Positions 54,952 to 64,000 of a stretch of DNA of 64,000 nucleotides are shown piece after piece. Made by a program: the position numbers and the translations under genes. Below the pieces are notes generated by a model. That model saw only the letters and a program-made list of their open reading frames with translations, was not told the DNA's origin and did not search any database. Source of the stretch: Leuctra nigra (lineage: Eukaryota; Arthropoda; Insecta; Plecoptera; Leuctridae); the NCBI GenBank assembly GCA_934045905.1, contig OW203768.1, positions 21,466,770-21,530,769 on the forward strand, in the 5' to 3' direction. Every line of letters begins with the position of its first letter. Positions within the stretch are counted from its first letter, which is position 1.

Positions 54952-56271
54952 TTGAGCGAGAGTAGCGCGAGCGTCACCCCGGTACTCTTATGGCACTTTC
55001 TCTTTTTTTTTGCTTGCACTGCTAAGGTCAAACCGCACAACCAATCGATCTAAAATTTTGCACACATACTAACGTAATCTATGCGGTCTCTGGGATCGTT
55101 TTTGAACGGGATCCTGTGATTGGTTCAAATTTAAAAAAAATATTAAATCTTCCGATTGGTTGCAGGGTGGCTATTCTCGAAAGTTCGCATCAACCATGCG
55201 GAATTGGAAATGTTCGCACGCCAAGTTCGTCAACGAAAGTCATGATGCGAACTTACCTATTCTCGAGATTTACTTTCGCGTGGCGAAACTGACATCTACA
55301 TCCTCCTTAGCAACCGCACAAACAACAAAACACATGCGTGTCGACTTTAGGCAAAGTTCGGAATTATACGAATTGACCAATGGGAACGAAGATTTTCAAT
55401 TTGAATTTAAGAATTTCACGAAGGCTGTGTCTGATTAAAACTGGCTGTGAGGTAGAAATCTTTTGTCATTCATCTTTAGAATTTAGAATAAGAATATTCA
55501 TTGTTATCGAAATATGAAGCAAATAACGGGGGAAAGGAAAAGTTTATTAAAATTATTGTATTTATATTATACTCCAAGGTATTTATAATATTTACTCTTG
55601 TTTCTTAATTTTCCAAACCAGCATTATGATAAATGCGTCCATAATAAAGACAAAGTTTGACCGTTTCGTTTGACATAACCTTAAAAACTGCATGCGGAAG
55701 TGATTTCAAGGGCCCTACACCGAACGAACATTTCCGCATGTCATTTTCGCATTTGGGCGGCGGTTTCAAACTCGAGAATACGATTTCGCATGATTTGACG
55801 CCATTGCATGCGGATGTGAACATTTCCACATGCGGTTTCAACTCGAGAATAGGCACCCAGGTCCGATCAATTTAAAATTTTGCAAAGTCATTGCAACCAC
55901 CATTGTTTCCAATACTACAAAGTTTCAGCCAAATCCTTTCATTGGTTAAAATTTAAACCCATCTTTCATGTGATTTTTGGCATTTAAACTAGAACCGATT
56001 GACCGATGAACTTAAAACAATTCGCATGGTCATTGGGACCAACATTTTAGGTATTTATGACAATTTGAAGACTAATCTGTCGTTATTTTCAAAAGTTATT
56101 GTCATTTTATTCTACAATCTTGAAATATTTGAAAAATGTATACTAAATTTTCAACCCTCAATTTTCAATTTTCATTGATGCTCAATTTCAAGGCCTGTAG
56201 AGCAGCTGATATCAAATCGGATGCAGTTCGAAGGCTCACTCATCAACGCGTTACACTGAGCGTTTTCCTAG
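54952..56271 (-). mobile_element. CTAG-end dispersed repeat with nested insertion
   Basis: It runs from TTGAGCGAGAGTAGCGCGAG (54952) to CAACGCGTTACACTGAGCG and CTAG|T (56268-56271). Without the nested 694-bp element it is about 626 bp. The host sequence is interrupted inside the block CGATTGGTTG…GATCAATTT, which is continuous in other copies. Confidence 0.8.
55165..55858. mobile_element. 694-bp element nested in a CTAG-end repeat
   Basis: The ends are GGGTGGCTATTCTCGA and, reversed, GGGTGCCTATTCTCGAG. Both halves carry subterminal GCGAACTT, CATGCGG and ATTCTCGAG words in both orientations. Two frames of 83-92 codons exist but show no transposase motif. The end sequence resembles the small MITE at 30651-30778 (GGGCAGCTATTCTA). 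Confidence 0.8.
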
Positions 56272-57000
56272 TATAAAATCTATTCGACTACCATTTGTAT
56301 ATTTGCAAGTGTCTTATCATCTTTGGTGGTTGGTGGGTGGGGGGGGGGGGGGGGGGGGGGGGGTTAGCTAGTCGACTCAAAGCAACATCGCCCATATTTA
56401 TGCGATTCAACGCATCTAGCCAAAAACCATTTGATCAAACATCCCCCTTATTCAAATTAAAAGTGTAGCTTTTAACCAATTGCCCCTGGACGTGGCCGTG
56501 TTGATCCCTTAGCATTGTCATGATAATTTAATATCTTCCCTTCCCCTCCCCCCACCGCCCACCCTCACCACAGCCTTTATAAGCCGCGCTCGGGACAAGT
56601 ACCCTCAATTACCACCCTTATTTACAGAATAAATAAGCAAATATGAATTGCATTCTTGTCCCGAGGGTATTTATGTGGAGACAGGTTTGTTAGGAATGAT
56701 TCAGCTGATGTCACATCAGATGTTGATCAAAACTGGAGATTGAATTTTATTTATTTAGTCTATTAAAAAGTCTCTATGGTAATATTCATAATAAGTTGAG
56801 ATAACAATAAGTATAAGTTATTTTTGTCTATATTCTAATAAGTGCAGTTCTGAAATGATTTGAGTGGTGGACGCTCACAGATGTCTTGAAATGTAAATGC
56901 GCGCGGCAAGTGGCTGGAGAGATGAACGCAAGAATAAGACAGTATTTCGATATCGTTGCGTCATACAGTTTTGATAACAGTCTTTGATAAACTCTATGCT
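56272..57000. other. Intron sequence with a 25-G run
   Basis: An uninterrupted run of 25 G is at 56339-56363. The sequence after it is moderately C-rich to about 56600, with CCCTTCCCCTCCCCCCACCGCCC. No gene is seen. Confidence 0.4.
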
Positions 57001-57150
57001 GGAATCAAGAGGTCAATCTAGGCTAATTGGACCGGATGAATTATGAAAATGGATAAATGGTGGGAAGGAGGCGGTCGAGGCTATTTGAGATTTATCAGCA
57101 TGATGCATATCGACTGAGTGAGGAAACCACTTGAAAACCTCAGGAGGTCA
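57001..57150 (-). repeat. SINE tail fragment
   Basis: GGTGGGAAGGAGGCGGTCG, ATCGACTGAGTGAGGAAACC and ACCTCAGGAGG fit the reverse SINE tail. Confidence 0.55.
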
Positions 57151-57309
57151 ATTCTTGAGTTGTATAAAACTTGAAAAAGTTGAAGGATAATATTAAGTTG
57201 TTAACTTTATCCAGTTTTAAACAATGAAAACGTGAAGTGTTTCAAAATATGAAAGCTCAAGACTGACGTTAAGTAAAATTTTATGTAAATACTTAGTAAT
57301 TTTTTTTAT

Positions 57310-57524
57310 GTACACTCGACAATTCATAAAACGGTATTTGAAATAAATGGATTGCCTGAAAAAAATGTGATGGCATCATCTGATGAAGTCTATACTTACT
57401 CGTCATCTACCTCTAGTAGGTGAGCTCTGATTTCATTGATAATAACAAGGATTGATTGTCAATGAACCTTACCAGCAGCCAATCTGTTTCGTTCAAATAC
57501 CGTTTTATGAATTGTCGGGTGTAC
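57310..57524. mobile_element. MITE with GTACACTCGACAATTCATAA termini, copy 1
   Basis: Inverted ends of about 35 bp (GTACACYCGACAATTCATAA, then AACGGTATTTGAA) enclose a core with CTCTAGTAGGTGAGCTCTGATTT and ACAAGGATTGATTG. The same family occurs at 59453-59637 and 62604-62812. Confidence 0.85.
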
Positions 57525-57720
57525 CTATGTAAAATGAATATATGACATTTTATAGTAGTATTTAAAAATAACATCAATTTTACGTCAATATAAATTAGGT
57601 GTCACTGGAAAACTTATATCTCCAAGTAAATTTACCAAAATCAAATTATATATTATGCTGCGATTGGATTACGGTAGTATGCAAGATGCAAAAGTATCAA
57701 AATGTGGAAATAAAAAATTT

Positions 57721-57802
57721 CGCTGCGGACAGGGTTCGAACCTGTGCGGGTAGAACCCATTAGATTTCAAGTCTAACTCCTTAACCACTCGGACACCGCA
57801 GC
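57721..57802 (-). tRNA. tRNA-Ser(UGA), intact
   Basis: An 82-nt gene with a perfect 7-bp acceptor stem (GCTGCGG/CCGCAGC), discriminator G, and anticodon loop CTTGAAA with anticodon TGA on a TTAGA/TCTAA stem. It has the long variable arm typical of serine tRNAs and a T arm ACAGG/CCTGT with loop TTCGAAC. The B box is consensus. A T run (TTTTTT on the minus strand) follows within 6 bases as Pol III terminator. It decodes UCA serine codons. It is inside the presumed homeobox intron, on the opposite strand. Confidence 0.95.
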
Positions 57803-57994
57803 TCTGAGTAAACAGCGCGATTATAATGCACATGAATCAGTCAGCAATATCCATGAGCACACTCAACAGAACAGGATCGAGATGCTGACGAGGCTAAACG
57901 CAATTCTACGTCGATAGATACTTTATACAAATATACAGTTAATATAATCGACGATAAATTGGAATATTGGACTTAGAAATTCGGGTTTGTTTAC

Positions 57995-58140
57995 CGCTGC
58001 CATCGTTCCTGACGGAGGTTTTCTTTAGTCTAAGGTAATACTGGGAAGGTTCCGTAATAGGTCGCGACTTTGTCCCTCCCACCGTCCATTCTTATCGTAC
58101 TCTTCATTATCATCTTCCAATAATGTTCTGCCCAAAACAA
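57995..58140 (+). repeat. SINE tail fragment
   Basis: CCTGACGGAGGTTTTCTTTAG, CTGGGAAGGTTCCGTAATAG, GTCGCGAC and TCCCACCGTCCATTC followed by GTTCTGCCC are in the SINE order. Confidence 0.6.
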
Positions 58141-58183
58141 AATTAGGAAATATAATCTTACTATTTAGCAATCATAATAAATT

Positions 58184-59182
58184 GCATAGAGGATTTTTCT
58201 TTATTAAGCGAGCGGAGCGAGCGTTTCCACTTGACTCTTGCGGCACTTTCTCTGTGTGTGTGTGTTTTTTGTCGCTTCAACCCAGGTCGCACCGATCAAC
58301 GTATCGATCTGAAATTTTGCACACACCTTCATCTCATACTAACTTAGACCTGTATAGTTTTTTAGAAAGATCCGTCCATAAATAAAAAAAATCGTGTTTT
58401 CCCATATAAATAGCATTGTAGGTTCGAGGAGTCCGTTGCGGCCGCCCGATGCGCTCCATTCAAAACAACTCGGAAGCAAGCAGCTGTCTATCTATTACTG
58501 TTGTTAGAATTACGTAATAATTGTTTCTTTGCAATTAGATGTAGTTATACCAATACGTGCGAGATATATACTTAGTATTTATATTTTTTTCTTGAAGAAG
58601 TAACCAATGAATCGAGGTACCTATTTATTGTTAATTTAAGAGTTTTAACGCAGTCTTACTTCCAATCCTTTCAAAGGCTGAGCAAATTATTTGTAGACCG
58701 ATGAAATGTCTGCTTGATTGTGGAAATAGATTGGTTGGTTGATAATTGAAATTATGTTTATGAAATATTTTATTTATTCGGTCGATATGTTTCTTATAGA
58801 TACAAAGTGTTAGGTTTATGTTAGGTAAGCAATTTGTTAGGTATAAGCTCGATTATACGGAACAGCAAATATAACTGTTTGGATAATATTTCTTAGATTG
58901 TTTGCTCATATTAGCACTTTAGATAATGGCATATTTTGTGGTTAAAATCTCTGTATTTTTTTTATTTTTTATTGATCCATAATACCTAAATACTCCAAAA
59001 AATACACATCAGTGTACCTACTGTTACTAACTTGCAAGGAGAAGGAAATTAAGTTATTTTTTATATAATTTAGTGGATCGTCCTTCTAGGTATATTATTG
59101 CCGGGGTTTAAGGAATTATGGTTCGAGGTGTTGCACGTATCCGTGCTCGCTTATCAACGCGTTACACAGAGCGTTTTCCTAG
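58184..59182 (-). repeat. CTAG-end dispersed repeat ends with an unrelated or decayed middle
   Basis: Left: AAGCGAGCGGAGCGAGCG, TTGCGGCACTTTCTCTGTG and CCCAGGTCGCACCGATCAAC (to about 58370). Right: GTGCTCGCTTATCAACGCGT and CTAG|T at 59179-59182. The 700 bases between do not show the usual internal repeats. It may be one expanded copy or two truncated ones. Confidence 0.55.
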
Positions 59183-59369
59183 TATTTGACTAAGGCGATG
59201 AAAATAAGTATAATGACTATTCAACTTTTTATCTTGCCTAAACGTCCGTTACAGTCGAAGGAAAACATGGAATATATCCTAAATATCGTTATAACTTTTG
59301 AACCATTCAAATGATGATAAATTAGAATATTAAGTTAGTTATTAAGTCGACTGATGACAAAAAAAGAGT

Positions 59370-59425
59370 TGCATCGGCCGGGAATCGAACCAGAGTCACC
59401 AGCGTGGCAGGCGAGCATTATAGTC
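59370..59425 (-). pseudogene. tRNA-Gly(GCC) 3' portion, truncated
   Basis: On the minus strand AATGCTCGCCTGCCACGC is the anticodon arm of tRNA-Gly(GCC), followed by a T arm GGTTCGATTCC and the acceptor 3' strand CCGATGCA. The D arm and acceptor 5' strand are replaced by unrelated sequence, so it is a truncated copy or a short retro-pseudogene. Confidence 0.75.
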
Positions 59426-59452
59426 ACATTTTTTTGCATTGAGCAGTTTTAT

Positions 59453-59637
59453 GTACACTCGATAATTCATAAAACGGTATTTGAAAGATATTGATTGTCT
59501 GCAAAAAATACTCGTCATCTACCTCTAGTAGGTGAGCTCTGATTTCATTGATAATAACAAGGATTGATTGCCAATGAACCATGACCAGCAGCCAATCTGT
59601 TTCGTTCAAATTCCGTTTTATGATTTGTTGGGTGTAC
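59453..59637. mobile_element. MITE with GTACACTCG termini, copy 2
   Basis: GTACACTCGATAATTCATAA…TTATGATTTGTTGGGTGTAC ends. The core is almost identical to copy 1, with an internal deletion of about 25 bases. Confidence 0.85.
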
Positions 59638-59639
59638 AT

Positions 59640-61470
59640 GCAAACATAAACAAATGCTTACAACCAATTTTATGAATTTGATGACAGCCAACATTTCTAG
59701 ATGATGTACTCTCTTAGGTTATAATCTAGTGGAGCTGTCGCTCCACTCAGCAAAGTCGTACGGTACACTCACACTCACTCAACATACTGGCTAATAAACT
59801 GAGGAGCAGACTAAACACTTTTATTGTAAGCAACAACAAGGCATATAAAATTACATGGATAAAGTCTCTTTACTAATTGCTTCGTGTAGATGTGTTCAGG
59901 TCAGCTTAGAGTTGCAAATAAGCGAATTAAAGGAATTGCATGTGAGGTTTCACTGGCACTTGTAGAAGCAATGTTCTAATTACTCGCAATGCACTGACAT
60001 TGAGCTGCGCAGAACAGTTGAGAAACACCGCGCGACGCGCAGGAGTCGTTCCAAGTTATTTATTACCCTGTGTGGAGCAGGGAAAAGTTTCAGGAGGTTG
60101 TGACGCCCCCCCCCCTCATTTGACCCCCCCTTATAAGCAGGAGATAAGCGGCAGTTTAGACGTAACTGGAGCTTCATTGTTAGCCAAGCGGGTTCAGGTT
60201 CGGTAATTGGCATCATTAGCATTCTCTTTAACCAAATAGAAGTATTATTTCGACGTTTTAGAGTAAACATTATCGTGCCACGAGGGATTAGTGATTAGCA
60301 ACGAGCTTTTATACAGCCAGTTTCAAAATAATACTGCACTTTTTTATAGATGCTCGAGATATTTTATTTCAGTTTACCACCTCATTAAAACTTAGTATGA
60401 TATGAGATTGGATGGTTTGATGGAAATACATTTTACGTATTGTTATTTAAATATATTTCTTGAAGAAAAATTGTTCAGTTAACAGGTATTTAAGTTGTAC
60501 GTGCTCAAGAGAAAATATACACTATTTTCGATTTTTTAAACAGGCCATGTTATAAACCAAAAATTAAAGATTATTCATACATCTTTCCAATATTCTGGTA
60601 CATAAGATAAGTTTTGCCTTGATCTCTAGATCATTAAACACGCTTTGTTATAATCGAGCTCAAATATTTTGTAAATATTTATGAAAAAATCTATTAGTGC
60701 TAAAGGCGCAGCATAACTCTGTGCAAATATTTCTCTCCTACTGGAAGGAAATATTTGAAGAGGAGTAGCTGAGGTGTTTTGCAAAAGCTATAAATAAGTC
60801 TGGCGTTTCAATTGGCCTTCTGTTTGACTTTAGGCTTCCACTCAAACACTCAGACAATCTTAAACGTTTTTCATACGATGAGTTAAAGCACTTGTATTCT
60901 CGTGGCGACTTCCACGTAATTGCTGAGAATATTAATGGATTTTTAAAATTATTGATCAAACGATGACACTCGATCCGTTTATCAGTGTCGTAATTTTAAA
61001 AATCACACAATAGTAGTGCATCTTTTGTTTATCGTGAATTTACTGCAGAAAGTATAACTGACTCACATTTATTTTGTGAAATTTGTATTCAAAATGTATT
61101 GGTACTTATAGTTTAGCGTCTTAAATATGTTTATTTTATTTTGGTGAAGACGTTCAATTGGATGTTGTTAACGCTTAAAAAAGTTAGCGCTTTTGCTATC
61201 TAAAATCGGTGACCTCAAAAACCAGTGATTCTGCCTTCATCCAATAAAATGTGTAGTAATAACACCAGTCATTATGTAAGAGAATACGTTAATATATCTG
61301 TTTTGATGACTTTAGTCAAATTGCAATTGATAGAGCTTATGATTACTCATTCCAAAAGTGGTTACGAAAAACCGAGAAAATTGACATGTCATCTGAGGAC
61401 AGAATTAAGTAGGACCACAAAGAAGTTAACTAGTTTATATTTAATTTAATATTACCTAAGTTAATATTAG
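59640..61470. other. Intron sequence, nothing firmly recognised
   Basis: AT-rich with scattered short frames. A C-tract block near 60100-60130 resembles the poly-C family. No exon, RNA gene or repeat end could be supported. Confidence 0.3.
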
Positions 61471-61873
61471 TTAAGAGGCAAACGGAAGCGAGCGGGAATT
61501 GCACGGTTCGTCAGAGCATTTTTTTGAAATTGTGTCTTCCCACTTAATAATTTTAAAAAATCAGATAGTAACGACCCATAACAGCCTAATATGCTAAATA
61601 ATGCCGCACACTGGAGTTCATTATGACCTCTGGTCTGACCTCAGAGTGTTAAATACGATTATTTTCGATTATTTTATTAAAAATATCGTATTTAACACTT
61701 TGAGGTCGCACCAGAGGTCATAATGAACTCCAATGTGCGGCATTATTTAGTCTTTTAGGCTGTAATGGGTCGTTACTATCTGATTTTTTAAAATTATTAA
61801 GTGGGAAGACACAATTTCAAAAAAACGCTCTGACGAACCGTGCGATTCCCGTTCGCTTCCGTTTGCCTCTTAA
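61471..61873. mobile_element. 403-bp TTAA-bounded foldback element
   Basis: TTAAGAGGCAAACGGAAGCG at the left is mirrored at the right by CGCTTCCGTTTGCCTCTTAA. TTAA stands on both flanks. Almost the full length folds (for example ACGGTTCGTCAGAGC and GCTCTGACGAACCGT; GAGTTCATTATGACCTCTGG and complement). It is the intact sister of the copy in the start of the homeobox intron at 34842-35141. Confidence 0.9.
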
Positions 61874-62234
61874 TTCGTCTATATGAATTATTCCGTACTT
61901 CCAAATTAAAATACCTAAATAAATACGGCACGAGCTATTGACTCGAGCTGTAAGTTGGTTGCACACTCCGGCTCCATCTGGGAGGTCACAACCCGACCCC
62001 TACATCCGAGTGTTGTGATTGGCCGAGCGGACGAGTCACAAGGGAACAGTTATCACGTGAGTTATCACGCAACTTGCGTCCAAGTTCACGCAATGCGTGC
62101 CGACGTCTTGATTTACATGGCCATTAGCTGTCAGAGTGATGCATCGTCAGCGTCGTGCTGAATACCTCATGGAGACTTACTACAAGCATTAGAACCAGTC
62201 AGAAACAACTTCGAAGTCAACAACTGATTCGGTC
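61874..62234. other. Moderately GC-rich unique block
   Basis: It includes GTGATTGGCCGAGCGGACGAG and repeated ATCACG(T/C) words. No gene is recognised. Confidence 0.3.
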
Positions 62235-62451
62235 ATAACTGTACTCTTATGACTCTTTCTCGGTGGATTTTTTCTTGTGCGTCTGTGTTTTTGTCTGCAA
62301 TTCCCAGGTCACACTGTTCAACCAATCAATCTGAAATTTAGCTCGCCCACAAATGTCATATGAGCGGTCGTAGGTATAATTTTTGAAGGAGATCATGTTA
62401 TTTTTTTGACATTTTAGGTGTTTTGGTCAATTTTTAGACAAATCGGTCAAG

Positions 62452-62591
62452 AACTCCAAGATTATATGAAGGGATGTGCGTTGTGAAAAATATCCTACCG
62501 AACCACCCCCCTTCGTACGCACATCCCTTCATATCATCCGGACTCCATGGAAGTTTTCCACAGAAACCTACATTCTCAACTCCAAGATTAA
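62452..62591. repeat. Hairpin flanked by 13-bp direct repeats
   Basis: AACTCCAAGATTA occurs at about 62452 and again at about 62579. In between are arms ATATGAAGGGATGTGCGT and complement with a 37-base loop. It resembles an insertion with target duplication. Confidence 0.55.
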
Positions 62592-62603
62592 TTGACATTT
62601 TAT

Positions 62604-62812
62604 GTACAATAAATAAAATATAAAACGGTATTTGAACGAAACGGATTGGCTGCTGGTCAGGTTCCTTGACAATCAATCCTTGTTACCTGAAATCAGAGCT
62701 CACCTACTAGAGTTAGATGTGAGTTAGCATAAACTTTGTCGGATGATGACATCAAACCTTTTTCAGCCAATCCGTTTCTTTCGAATACCGTTTGACCTTT
62801 TATCGAGTGTAC
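62604..62812. mobile_element. MITE of the GTACACTCG family, copy 3
   Basis: The outer ends are partly decayed (GTACAATAAATAAAATATAA versus GTGTACACTCG-type right end). The inner arms AAACGGTATTTGAACGAAAC and CAGCCAATCCGTTTC are well conserved. The core shares AGAGCTCACCTACTAG with the other copies. Confidence 0.75.
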
Positions 62813-63335
62813 ATTTTATATTCGGTTTTGAAATATTCGTCAAATTTATTCAATAATAAATTTAATAATTATCACTGGCTTCTTAGACGCATTTGATCAG
62901 TTTGTTTTCCCCTATTTGCGAGGTTTATTATAGAGCAGCAACTTTCACATGATTATTAATTCGCATACAATACGAAGGCTCGCTTATCAACGCGTTACAC
63001 AAAGCGTTTTCCAAGTAACTGTTCTTATACTGATTAAGTTTACCTGCTACATGGGAAAAAATTCTTAAACAAGCTGTATTTTACGAATCTACAAATGGTG
63101 TCAGATGTAGGATAGTTAACCGATTGTTTTTCTGTAACTCGCTGCATTGAAAGCGAATTCATAAGTTGGGATTAGACAAAAATGAACACTTCTAAGTGTG
63201 GAGCCACTAAAATGAAAATGTATTTAATCTTGTTATTGCCTTTGCAGCCACGTATCTACATCGATAACAGGAACCAAGTGGAAAATCACAACTTCATCAT
63301 TTAGGACTATGGGACTGGGGGATTATAAGATTAAA

Positions 63336-64000
63336 CTAGGAAAACGCTCAGTGTAACGCGTTGATGAGCGAGCACGGGTACGTGCAAATTCTCGAACCGG
63401 AAATGCGTACACAACGCACAGAAAACATAATATACATCCATATTGAATTGATTATGATATCAACATAAAAGTACATGCTTTTCATCGAAACTTTAAAATA
63501 GAATCTAAGCACCTGGTTCATAAAGCAAATCAGAATCAATTCAATTGGCACTGGAAAACATTCATTTCGATACATCATTACTGACAGATAATAAAAATGT
63601 CAATAAGCTGTTCATACGTTCTTAACTGATTGGGATGAAATTTTGTAAAATAAGAGACAATATTGGTCTTAATGATCATGCAAAATATGAGTTTGATCAG
63701 AATTATCGAAGACCGTTTTCATTTTTCAGCCTATCAGGAGATATTTATTTAAATTTTAACCAATGAATGGATTTCAAAAAAAATTATGGTATGCAAACAG
63801 AGAAGGTTGGTTTTACATGTGTGCAAAATTTCAGCTCGATCAAAGAAAAACTCTGACCTGTATAGTCAAAATATGATTTGATCAGATTTATCGAAGACCA
63901 GTTTCATTTTTCAACCTACCATCAGGAGATGTTTATTTAAATTTTAACCAATCAATGGATTTCAAAAAAATTAGGGTCTGCAAACAGAAAAGGTTGTCTC
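63336..64000 (+). mobile_element. CTAG-end dispersed repeat, cut by the window edge
   Basis: It begins CTAGGAAAACGCTCAGTGTA after A and follows 12348-13010 closely, base for base over long stretches, to the end of the window. It is one of the youngest-looking copies. Confidence 0.85.

Larger units (their letters stand above)
62235..63015 (-). mobile_element. CTAG-end dispersed repeat with nested MITEs
   Basis: The left part (ACTCTTATGACTCTTTCTCGG, CCCAGGTCACACTGTTCAACC) reaches about 62450. The right end GGCTCGCTTATCAACGCGTT and GCGTTTTCCAAG is at about 62975-63015, the terminus changed from CTAG to CAAG. Between lie a hairpin insertion (62452-62591) and the third GTACAC-type MITE (62604-62812). 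Confidence 0.6.

Noticed and set aside
55160..55875. Possible genes within the nested element at 55165-55858
   Set aside because: Frames of 72-92 codons overlap the inverted repeats and show no transposase or known domain.
59370..59425. Functional tRNA-Gly
   Set aside because: The 5' half including the D arm and A box is missing.

Overview
This is an AT-rich piece of animal nuclear DNA, most likely from an arthropod and probably an insect. The reasons are spliced genes, a homeobox-type first exon, eukaryotic tRNA genes with Pol III terminators, non-LTR retrotransposons, a tRNA-headed SINE family, hAT-like and TTAA-bounded foldback elements and large minisatellites. No bacterial operon, phage or CRISPR structure is present. 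The species call is inference only. Coding density is very low: two partial host genes, a few tRNA loci and two retrotransposon polyproteins. Almost everything else is repeats or AT-rich intronic and intergenic sequence.

Layout. 1-2.1 kb: the 3' end of an unidentified plus-strand gene (an internal exon, a 1.2 kb intron, a terminal exon, a 3' UTR with a 16-bp minisatellite and a poly(A) signal). 2.6-4.7 kb: a TTAA-ended foldback relic, a fragment of the dominant interspersed repeat and a hAT-like foldback. 5.0-6.5 kb: 21 copies of a 73-bp repeat. 7-9.4 kb: a SINE and unassigned DNA. 9.4-9.7 kb: two identical tRNA-like genes as a near-perfect palindrome. 10-15 kb: a 33-bp array, a SINE-derived 150/161-bp array, one dispersed repeat copy and a 16-copy 110-bp array. 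16.5-17.2 kb: a hAT-type element with a perfect 8-bp target duplication. 17.9-23.7 kb: two 5'-truncated non-LTR retrotransposons with open reading frames, on opposite strands. 24-33 kb: AT-rich DNA with MITEs, palindromes and SINEs.

33.3-34.8 kb: a GC-richer promoter-like block, a ~51-bp minisatellite and the first coding exon of a probable Mnx/exex (HB9) homeobox gene. The exon ends at a strong splice donor, and no homeodomain exon is visible downstream. The remaining 29 kb is therefore probably its first intron. It holds many foldback MITEs, a THAP-domain relic, a cluster of nuclear-receptor-type half-sites, several GC-richer blocks that could be enhancers, and a tRNA-Ser(UGA) gene duplicated 4.4 kb apart, one copy split by a MITE.

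The most unusual features are: (1) four unrelated tandem arrays whose units all centre on ACGT palindromes (CACGTG, TGACGTCA, GAACGTGTTC); (2) a widespread element family with a constant CTAG|T end, a GCTCGCT-rich opposite end and internal degenerate repeats; (3) the filled/empty tRNA-Ser pair; (4) the palindromic tRNA pair with anticodon GGC. Coordinates of repeats were read by eye and may be a few bases off; dispersed-family boundaries are less certain.
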